Source: Nemertoderma westbladi (lineage: Eukaryota > Xenacoelomorpha > Nemertodermatida > Nemertodermatidae). Taken from it: a DNA stretch of 64,000 nucleotides. The notes beneath the pieces were generated by a model that saw only the letters and a list, made by a program, of their open reading frames with translations, searched no databases and was not told the DNA's origin. Where the stretch lies: the NCBI GenBank assembly GCA_032718475.1, contig JAUCBJ010009100.1:1-64000 (forward strand), read 5' to 3'. Positions 57,000-64,000 of this stretch are shown in pieces (the stretch's first letter is position 1; each line of letters begins with the position of its first letter). The translations under genes and the position numbers were made by a program.

Positions 57000-58052
57000 A
57001 CTGTCTTCTACATAGCTTTACATTACAAGTATGTATGATGTATGTTAATTATGTGTTAGTGGGGGTATGTGTGTGTTTGTACTACGTATATATGGGTATG
57101 CAAATAATTACCTAGACTTAAAAATTACCCCTTAGTGAATTTTGGGAGCGGAATCGAAATTATTACTCGACTGATGACAGACCGAGTTTTACTTCTGCCA
57201 TTTCTCTGTTTGTAAAGAAACACGGGGCATGCATTAAAATAAAAAAAAAAAGGTTTTTTGCATTAAAAAAAAAAAAAAAAAAAAATGTCACATTGCAATG
57301 TATAAGGGCTTGAATATGTTCTTATATTTGCTTTGGAACTTGCCATCTGTAATTAAAACTTAGTATTAGTAAAAGACACCAAGCAATTTTGAACCTCATA
57401 GGTAATCCAGCTCACTTTGTCATAACGGCATAAGCTTATTAGTACTGAACACAATATGGCTGATGCTTCAGGCTTCGATTAATCTGAGAGATCCGATTCA
57501 GTGTTGGCGATGTTGGGGAGAAATGATGCGAGGCTACCCTCTGATATACAATAGCTTCAAGTCTCACATTCTCGTGCGTCTCATTTAGATATGTTTTGGA
57601 TCACTATCTAACACGAGTTTCCATCTGTATCTGCGCCATTGTGGTCTGATTTCTCCAAGAAATCTGGATATGAAAACCGAAGAAACATTCTGAGGATCTC
57701 ACTGCTGATGATGTTGTGGATCCACCACTGCTTACATCAACTCCACTTCTCAACCCCTGGGATCCGTTGGTTGCTTGGACGATTCTGGATCTACTACTTT
57801 GCATGCAGGATGGTAGTCAGTGTGTTTGCCTGATCGATAGTCGTACCAATACACAGGTGGCTCAGGAAGCATTGCCTTCAAAACCGAATCAGTACTCCAA
57901 TTATTCATATATATATATATTACATACACCGTACTGTGTTCTGATTGTGCAATTTGTAAAATGTATGCTAATCTTATTCAACACTTGAAATAGAATAGGG
58001 CTTTTTCCGCTGTGTAGCTCCTTTTGCCCTTTCTAGGAGATATAATTTTTTG
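57000..58052 (+). other. BEL-3 3' untranslated region, first part
   Basis: No clear gene. It has a second GGGAGCGG at 57144-57151 and A-runs at about 57237-57286. A short frame near 57690-57900 (MDPPLLTSTPLLNPWD) is protein-like, but I recognise no family. It ends at the AGATA target duplication of Gypsy-3. Confidence 0.55.
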
Positions 58053-58057
58053 AGATA

Positions 58058-58358
58058 TGTTAGATTATGTATTGTTAGGGCTCTAGTAGACCCTGGCTTG
58101 GTGGTGGTTAGATCCAACCTACTGGTCTTTTACCTACCGGTCCTCTTCTGGTATTCCGGTATTCAGTCTTTCCTATCTTCTAGGTCTGTAGGTACAGTAA
58201 CCGTTACCGGTACCTACTGTACTGCTGTACTGATGTGCTGTAAGGTGGTGGGTGTGTTCGTTGGCCTGTTGGTTCATATTATTGTTTGATATGCTGTTCT
58301 GTATGTCGACCATTAATAAACTGATGCAGCTGGTATTCATTTATTTCCGATCCCAATA
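58058..58358 (+). repeat. Gypsy-3 5' LTR (301 bp)
   Basis: Starts TGTTAGATTATG and ends GATCCCAATA. It is identical by eye to 62173-62473. The 3' terminus is TA rather than the usual CA. The boundary is fixed by the primer-binding site and the target duplication. Confidence 0.95.
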
Positions 58359-58376
58359 TGGCGCAGTGATGTACTT
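58359..58376 (+). other. Gypsy-3 primer-binding site
   Basis: TGGCGCAGTGATGTACTT directly follows the 5' LTR. Its first nine bases equal those of Gypsy-1, suggesting the same or a related tRNA primer. Confidence 0.75.
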
Positions 58377-58534
58377 GATGTTCCTACAACCCTATTCAAA
58401 TGGTGGACATTCCAGCGCATTCAGCAGGTCAGATAATTCAATATTATTCTACCGGTCGCCTCTACTGATTCTGATCTAGGCCTAGCTACCTACCTATACT
58501 TCCGGTGGTGTACCTACTCCAGTACTCTTCTAAA

Positions 58535-58704
58535 CTAAGCCCTTGGGACGGACAGTGGAGTGGCTCGCGGTTATCGTTGTCGTTGTGTAGCTACATCGTT
58601 GGCGAAAAACACAGCGACGACGGTACATCGGCGCTGAGGACCTTGCACTGTCCGGGGGCCGTGAGGGGTAGGCAGCGACGCCCGCTAGCCTAATTAGAAA
58701 CTAC
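58535..58704 (+). repeat. Structured block in the Gypsy-3 leader, shared with BEL-2
   Basis: Homologous to 35281-35450 (see that entry). It holds CGGACAGT and, about 100 bases on, ACTGTCCG, able to close a branched fold. Its place between primer-binding site and gag is where retroelement RNAs carry packaging signals, but that role is only inferred. Confidence 0.8.
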
Positions 58705-58888
58705 CGGTACCTATTCACATTCAGCAGTCAGGCGGTATTCCAGTCTGCCAGTATTCGATAACTACAGATTTTGGCTGATTTGCATGCAAAAGTTTTGCAC
58801 ATTTTTGCAAAATTTTTTCTTTTCGGATTTTGCAAATTTTTTCGGATATTTAATTTCCTGAAATTTCTCTACTATTCAACAGTCAGAT

Positions 58889-61800
58889 ATGCCTACTAAA
58901 GCTGAACTCGAAACCGAACTGGAGGTTTTAAGAGAACAGTTGGCTGGTCGTGGTAATCCTGATCCCACCTCAGCTCTTCTACATGCTTTAGTTAAATCAC
59001 AACGCGATTTGGCTGATTCCTTAGCACAATCCCAAGCCCAAAATGCCCATCAATTTCAACAATTACTTGGTCAACCACATCAACCTGTAGTTCATCAGGC
59101 TGACTCAACCCCTCGTAATCTTCAAATTAAAGCTCCAATTGCTTTAGAACCGGATTTCAGTTTAGCAAAATTTGAAACTTGGAAGTCGGTTTGGGCAGAT
59201 TATTATTCTGCATTTCAGATGGATAGAATGGCTAGGGATAGGCAAATCTGTATTTTCAGGAGTTACCTTTCTATAGGTATGCGCTCTACACTGGAACAAG
59301 TTATTGACATTCCTCCTGACACACATGATAATCCTTTAACAGTTCAGGTGTTAATAGATTGTATTCAAAGTTATTTTCGTGGTAAACGGAATATAGCCCT
59401 TGATTGTGTTCAGTTTGATAATAGGAAACAGCGTCAAAGTGAAAATTTTGATAGCTACCTGGTTGCTATTAAAGATCTTGCTCGAGATGCTGATCTATGT
59501 CGTCATTGTTTCGATCGGCGGTTGACTACTCGAATTATGTCTGGTATTTCTTGCGAGGACACCAGATCTAAACTTCTTGCATTGACTCCATTTCCTTCGC
59601 TTGAAGATGCTGTAAATCTTTGTAGGTCTGAGGAATCAGCCCAAGCTGGAGTTCAGGATTTAAAAAACCCTTCAATCAACCAAGCTTCTCGACAATCTCG
59701 TTTTCACAACAAAAAGCCTTATAATTCCAGGCGCAACAATTCTTCTAAATCCAAATCCAGAAACAATTCTTCAACTACTGGCCCTATAGTTTGTTATGGT
59801 TGTGGTAAAACAGACCATAAACGCGCTGACTGTCCAGCAAGGAACAAAGATTGTTCTTATTGTGGCAAGGAAGGCCACTTTGCCAATGTTTGTCGGTCTA
59901 AACAAAATAATTCGAATTCATCTTCAAAACCTAAGACAAAACCCATTAGCCGCATCACCCTCAATTTGGTTGGAAGCCATAATCGTCAAGCTCCGAAAGT
60001 ATTTCTGAACTTCTGTCATATTGCAACAGGACATTTATTCGGTTCTCTCAAAGCAACTCCAGATACTGGTGCTGAGGCCACTGTTGCTGGCTTAGATTTT
60101 CTTCAGGCCCTTTCTATTGACAGAGAAAATCTACTTCCACCAGACCATGATGATCTTTCTGCTGCTAATGGTAGTCTTCTTTCATGCATTGGTCTCCTCC
60201 ACACCTCAATTTCCTATGGCGAATATTCAACTGATGAGCTTATCTGCATTTGTGAAGAAGTCGATGGAATTCTTTTGGCATGGTATACTTGTCAAAACCT
60301 AGGAATTATTTCAAGTTCATATCCAGAACCAGTGGCAGAAATTCAGTCTGTTGCTTCTTCTAATTCTTCTAATATGTCACCAATTGGTATTAAAAACTCA
60401 ATTCCAACAACATCATTCAAGGTTGACTTCCATCTTTCTGATGAACCTTCGCCTTCAGAATGGGATACTGTTAAGCAGAAACTCATAAAGGCTTATTCTG
60501 ATGTTTTTGACCAAGATGACAAACTTCGTCCAATGAATGGCCCACCCATGACCATTTCATTAAAAGATGATGCCCAACCATATGCTATTCATACAGCCAG
60601 GCAACTTCCTTTAGCCATTAGAGACTGGGCTAAAGCTCGCTTAGAGAAAATGGTTGAACAAGGTATTATTTGTCCAGTTCTGGATAATGAACCAACTGAT
60701 TGGGTCCATCCTTCCGATATCACTTCTGATATCACTTCCGATATCACTTCCGATATCACTTCTGATATCACTTCCGATATCACTTCCGATATCACTTCCG
60801 ATATCACTTCCGATATCACTTTCGATACCTCAATTGTTGTCTCTGAGGCTCCAAGTCATCTCAAGGATTCATATATTGAGTCTATCCGATCATCTGCAAA
60901 GGATGATATTTCTTACATGGCTTTGGTGGATGCTGTTATTTCTGGATTTCCCTCAACATCCACACAATGTTCTGTGCACATACGCCCATTCTGGAATGTG
61001 CGACATCAGTTATCTTGTGAAGATAATCTTCTTTTATTAGGTTCCCGGATTGTAATTCCATTTTCCCTCCGCAAGGATGTCCTGAAGCACCTTCATGATG
61101 CTCATCAGGGCATTGAACGTTCTAAGTGGAGAGCTAGGCAAACTGTATTCTGGCCTGGTATCAATAGCGATATTACAAACATAGTCAATTCTTGTCCCCA
61201 GTGTCAACTTTATCAACCAAGTTTACCTAAAGAGTCTCTCCAAAGCGACCCTCATCCATGTCTTCCAATGGAGGATTGCTCTGCTGATCTTTTCTACTTC
61301 AGCACCTGGTCATACCTGGTTTATGTCGATAGATATTCTGGGTGGCCATGCGTTCATTCTTGGCGTGCCGATCCTTCCAGCTCTCAAGTTATTTCAGCTC
61401 TTCGAGGATGGTTCAAAGATTTCGGTATTCCAAAACGCCTTCGTTCTGATGGTGGTACACAATTTAATTCAGCACGTTATCATGATTTCTTATCCGAATG
61501 GAATATCATCCCTGAGTATTCTACTCCTGAGTATCCTCAGTCTAATGGCCATGCAGAGGGGGCTGTAAAGGCCATGAAATCATTGATAAAAAAGTTAGAT
61601 GTCAAAGGAGATCTAAACTCTACTTGCTTTGTTCGTGGTTTGCTGGAATGGAGAAATACTCCTAAAGAACATGGTATGTCTCCAGCTCAACTGTTGTTCG
61701 GTAGATCCCTCCGTTCTACTATACCAGCTCATTCGTCCACACTGGCAGGTGATTCATTCCCTATCCCTGGTCCTTCAACGTCTTCAGCAACTGAATCATA

Positions 61801-62104
61801 TTATAATGATCATGCTCACGACTTAACCCCGATTCCTATTGGTTCCCGAGTTTGCATCCAGAGTGCACATTCCAAACTATGGAACAAATCTGGTATCGTC
61901 CTTTCCCGTGGTACTAGGCGAGATTACAGGATAGAACTAGACAATGGTCGGGTGTATTGGAGAAATCGTCGTTATCTACGTTCCATCCCAGATGACTCTT
62001 CTCTTCGTGACATAACGCCTCAAAAACAGGTACAGTTCGCTGATGATCTTCCCAGGCGCAGTTCGAGAACTCACAAGCAACCAGCAAGATTCGGAGTTCA
62101 ATGA
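58889..62104 (+). CDS. Gypsy-3 gag-protease-integrase fusion, 1071 codons
   Basis: ATG 58889 opens an uninterrupted frame. It starts with a heptad-like stretch (ELETELEVLREQL), then gag (about 90-280) and two zinc knuckles at about 302-336 (CYGCGKTDHKRADC, CSYCGKEGHFANVC). The retropepsin PDTGAEATVAG is near 390. The linker and first part of reverse transcriptase (LRPMNGPPMTISL to EPTDWVHPS) end at about residue 606. There the usual ~550 residues of reverse transcriptase and RNase H are missing, and eight DITS units plus variants occupy 607-645. The chain then continues with the pre-integrase text, the integrase zinc finger (HDAHQG to CPQC, about 735-770) and the integrase core (SADLF, RSDGGTQF, HAEGAV). 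The loss kept the frame. Gag, protease and integrase all look intact. Confidence 0.92.
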   Translation: MPTKAELETELEVLREQLAGRGNPDPTSALLHALVKSQRDLADSLAQSQAQNAHQFQQLLGQPHQPVVHQADSTPRNLQIKAPIALEPDFSLAKFETWKSVWADYYSAFQMDRMARDRQICIFRSYLSIGMRSTLEQVIDIPPDTHDNPLTVQVLIDCIQSYFRGKRNIALDCVQFDNRKQRQSENFDSYLVAIKDLARDADLCRHCFDRRLTTRIMSGISCEDTRSKLLALTPFPSLEDAVNLCRSEESAQAGVQDLKNPSINQASRQSRFHNKKPYNSRRNNSSKSKSRNNSSTTGPIVCYGCGKTDHKRADCPARNKDCSYCGKEGHFANVCRSKQNNSNSSSKPKTKPISRITLNLVGSHNRQAPKVFLNFCHIATGHLFGSLKATPDTGAEATVAGLDFLQALSIDRENLLPPDHDDLSAANGSLLSCIGLLHTSISYGEYSTDELICICEEVDGILLAWYTCQNLGIISSSYPEPVAEIQSVASSNSSNMSPIGIKNSIPTTSFKVDFHLSDEPSPSEWDTVKQKLIKAYSDVFDQDDKLRPMNGPPMTISLKDDAQPYAIHTARQLPLAIRDWAKARLEKMVEQGIICPVLDNEPTDWVHPSDITSDITSDITSDITSDITSDITSDITSDITSDITFDTSIVVSEAPSHLKDSYIESIRSSAKDDISYMALVDAVISGFPSTSTQCSVHIRPFWNVRHQLSCEDNLLLLGSRIVIPFSLRKDVLKHLHDAHQGIERSKWRARQTVFWPGINSDITNIVNSCPQCQLYQPSLPKESLQSDPHPCLPMEDCSADLFYFSTWSYLVYVDRYSGWPCVHSWRADPSSSQVISALRGWFKDFGIPKRLRSDGGTQFNSARYHDFLSEWNIIPEYSTPEYPQSNGHAEGAVKAMKSLIKKLDVKGDLNSTCFVRGLLEWRNTPKEHGMSPAQLLFGRSLRSTIPAHSSTLAGDSFPIPGPSTSSATESYYNDHAHDLTPIPIGSRVCIQSAHSKLWNKSGIVLSRGTRRDYRIELDNGRVYWRNRRYLRSIPDDSSLRDITPQKQVQFADDLPRRSSRTHKQPARFGVQ
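60713..60829 (+). repeat. 12-bp tandem repeat replacing reverse transcriptase
   Basis: Unit TCYGATATCACT (Y is C or T), with GATATC at 60716 and every 12 bp to 60812, nine times, then a decayed GATACC at 60824. It encodes DITS repeats. As 12 is a multiple of three, length changes leave the frame open. Confidence 0.97.
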
Positions 62105-62162
62105 ACTGACCTATTGGTGGTGGTTGGATTTTTTTTCAGTACAAATGTCTCCTACATTGTTC

Positions 62163-62172
62163 TTGGGGGAGA
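62163..62172 (+). other. Gypsy-3 polypurine tract
   Basis: TTGGGGGAGA immediately precedes the TGTTAG of the 3' LTR. Confidence 0.8.
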
Positions 62173-62473
62173 TGTTAGATTATGTATTGTTAGGGCTCTA
62201 GTAGACCCTGGCTTGGTGGTGGTTAGATCCAACCTACTGGTCTTTTACCTACCGGTCCTCTTCTGGTATTCCGGTATTCAGTCTTTCCTATCTTCTAGGT
62301 CTGTAGGTACAGTAACCGTTACCGGTACCTACTGTACTGCTGTACTGATGTGCTGTAAGGTGGTGGGTGTGTTCGTTGGCCTGTTGGTTCATATTATTGT
62401 TTGATATGCTGTTCTGTATGTCGACCATTAATAAACTGATGCAGCTGGTATTCATTTATTTCCGATCCCAATA
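62173..62473 (+). repeat. Gypsy-3 3' LTR (301 bp)
   Basis: Pair of 58058-58358. It ends CCCAATA and is followed by the target duplication AGATA. Confidence 0.95.
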
Positions 62474-62478
62474 AGATA

Positions 62479-62618
62479 TAAATTTTGTGCTTTGTAGTTA
62501 TTTTTAGTTTTGAGTTATTTCGCTATACCACTGAAGTCCACTTACTCCACTGAAGTCCAGTGCGAGTCCATCTTCCCTGACTATGGGATGCTACCTCGCG
62601 TCGTATCCCAGGGAGCGG
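62479..62618 (+). other. BEL-3 3' untranslated region, last part, with polypurine tract
   Basis: It contains a short direct repeat of CCACTGAAGTCCA and ends in GGGAGCGG at 62611-62618, the polypurine tract before the 3' LTR. The same octamer stands at the same place in BEL-2. Confidence 0.7.
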
Positions 62619-62963
62619 TGTTAAACTGGGATGGTAATAATGGGCCTCGCCCTGATTACTTTGTTTATTATCTGATAATAATTGACTGCCAATCTCTGTA
62701 GATAGTAGCTCCCACATTTCCTACTTTCTATTGGTACAGTACAAGGTGCTAATAGTTATGATCAGCTGTTCTGGCCCTACCATTGAATGCCTTGTAACGG
62801 TAGTTAAGGAATTATTGCGGTCAGGTGGTACCTCAGCTTTCATGTAATAGTGTTGCTTTCATGTAGTCAGGTGGTACCTCTACATTGATAATACCGTACT
62901 AAACATATTTGAACTTATTTATATTTAGATATATTTCATATTTATATTCAGTCAGTGGCTACC
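62619..62963 (+). repeat. BEL-3 3' LTR (345 bp matched)
   Basis: Starts TGTTAAACTGGG and is uninterrupted. It shows the sequence of the Gypsy-2 empty site at about 62866-62870 (GTCAG present once). The match with the left copy stops at GGCTACC, with no canonical CA end and no target duplication. Confidence 0.85.
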
Positions 62964-64000
62964 GAGAGAAAGCCGCCCCAATATTAGATTATTACAACAA
63001 CATATCCATTGGGTAAGAAAGTGGAGGAGAGCCAGCCCAGCCCGTCTCTTAATTTTTTACTTTATATTACGCGATCAATTTTCACTCATCTCGTCATGAA
63101 CCCAACATGTATGTAACCTTTTGTTAAATTTGTTGGCTATGCGTTTGCGGTTGTTTGGGCGGAGTGTGGTAGGCCTACACTTTTCACACTTAAATATTTT
63201 GGTTGTGAAATGTTACAGGGCATAGCTATCTGAGATATTTCATTTATATTTTATTATGAGAGGAAGAAGAACATACAACGTTATTTACTATATATGTAAC
63301 AAAATAATTGTTTTCGGGTTTAACTTGGAAGCCTCCCCAAATAGTTTATATACAATTATATTTAAAATTATTTCCATGGTCATGGTCATTCACCCGTCTT
63401 TAGTTAGAAATTTGTTTGAATGAAAGACAGTTTAGTTTAGTTTTTACTGATTTATTATCTCTTATCTGACTGGGGTAATAATAAAGGATAGGATAAATGG
63501 AAGCAAAGTGTGACAGTAACAATTATTTCCCTGACAACCTAGCATGTCTTAAGTATACGATATCTAAAAGGGGGAAGTTTGGATTCACTGCATAAATGCA
63601 GTTCACCAAACTTCCCCCGAATGCACACTGTAACTTCCCCCTTCCCCCAAATATCCACTGTTGAATTAATTTGAAGCGATATAATAAGTACAAAATTGTG
63701 CGAGTTTTTAATTGTGTAGTCCATTTGTTATTTGATCTCTATTTATTGTTTAAAGTGCATTTAATATCACACTGGTTTTTTAGAATATTACAATCTTATG
63801 TTTTATTTATTAACCCAATCGAAGCCTTAATAAGGGCCGCTTATTTGTACGCATATCCCTAATGCGCTCAGTATGAGCCAAACAACATATTAATATGAAA
63901 ATAAAGTATCTGCAAAGAAAATAACCCAATACTATATAATTTGACCTTATTAAAAAATTTGCACTTTTGCACACTTATTTGTACAAGTGCACTTCAGCAG
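62964..64000. other. Right flank, AT-rich, no gene
   Basis: No reading frame or element recognised. The only structured item is a long hairpin at 63570-63618 (entered separately). Confidence 0.6.
63570..63618. repeat. Two-stem hairpin in the right flank
   Basis: GGGGGAAGTTTGG (63570-63582) pairs perfectly with CCAAACTTCCCCC (63606-63618). Inside, ACTGCAT and ATGCAGT pair around AA. Two further C-rich runs follow at about 63634-63649. It could be a terminal palindrome of a small element, but no second end is seen. Confidence 0.75.

Larger units (their letters stand above)
58058..62473 (+). mobile_element. Gypsy-3: reverse-transcriptase-deleted Ty3/Gypsy element in the BEL-3 tail
   Basis: A 4,416-bp element with two identical 301-bp LTRs (58058-58358, 62173-62473), a target duplication AGATA (58053-58057, 62474-62478), a primer-binding site, a polypurine tract and one 1071-codon frame. 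The frame has gag, protease and integrase but lacks reverse transcriptase beyond its first residues and all of RNase H. Identical LTRs mean it was copied recently, so another element must have supplied the missing enzyme. Confidence 0.95.
43793..62963 (+). mobile_element. BEL-3: BEL/Pao retrotransposon split by two Gypsy insertions
   Basis: The LTR starts TGTTAAACTGGG at 43793 and again at 62619. The left LTR is interrupted by Gypsy-2 and resumes at 48559. The 345 matching bases differ at about one site. Without the two guests the element is about 10.2 kb. It has a 0.9-kb leader, gag, protease, reverse transcriptase, RNase H, integrase and DUF5641, with three frameshifts and one stop. No target duplication is visible, and the two LTR copies part company after GGCTACC, so the right LTR end may be truncated or rearranged. 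Confidence 0.85.

Noticed and set aside
57237-57286. A-runs after BEL-3 as the tail of a processed gene
   Set aside because: No coding sequence lies in front of them, and they sit inside the BEL-3 untranslated region without target duplications.

Overview
The window looks like repeat-rich nuclear DNA from an invertebrate animal, probably a marine one. The coding sequences are almost all BEL/Pao and Ty3/Gypsy LTR retrotransposon genes, with no bacterial-type operons and no recognisable host gene. The species cannot be told from the sequence. A 100-base run of N at 13054-13153 marks an assembly gap.

Layout. (1) 1-2563: end of a BEL/Pao element (BEL-1) whose protease is joined to its C-terminal domain by an internal deletion, then a non-coding tail with three ~170-bp repeats. 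(2) 2564-5164: a CpG-rich 866-codon reading frame of unassigned family, broken only by two TGA codons; it has a region resembling a DEDD 3'-5' exonuclease and a C-terminal zinc-knuckle region. (3) 5531-6690: GC-rich repeats containing UUCG-type hairpins; they share an exact 27-bp stretch with that reading frame. (4) 7054-27606: a very large array of a 22-bp satellite, about 880 monomers here, with higher-order structure. The sequence right of the gap repeats the sequence left of it for about 5.6 kb and is probably a contig overlap. (5) 27607-43418: two young LTR elements inserted in the satellite, BEL-2 (1211-bp LTRs, target duplication AATAT) and Gypsy-1 (minus strand, 220-bp LTRs, target duplication ATATG, intact 1539-aa gag-pol). 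The satellite resumes at 43419-43773. (6) 43793-62963: BEL-3, whose left LTR is split by Gypsy-2 (44045-48553, no gag) and whose 3' untranslated region is split by Gypsy-3 (58058-62473, gag-protease-integrase with reverse transcriptase and RNase H deleted). (7) 62964-64000: AT-rich flank with one long hairpin.

Element boundaries for BEL-2, Gypsy-1, Gypsy-2 and Gypsy-3 rest on matching LTR pairs and 5-bp target duplications read directly. By eye, the LTR pairs differ at 3 of 1211 bp (BEL-2), 0 of 220 (Gypsy-1), 1 of 222 (Gypsy-2), 0 of 301 (Gypsy-3) and about 1 of 345 (BEL-3), so all are recent insertions. Several lack essential genes and must have been copied using proteins from other elements.

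The most unusual items are the exonuclease-like/zinc-knuckle frame with its two identically placed TGA codons and its link to the hairpin repeats; the satellite with built-in dyads and variants ordered in blocks; the recently moved element that lost reverse transcriptase in frame at a 12-bp repeat; and a ~170-nt block shared between a BEL and a Gypsy element.
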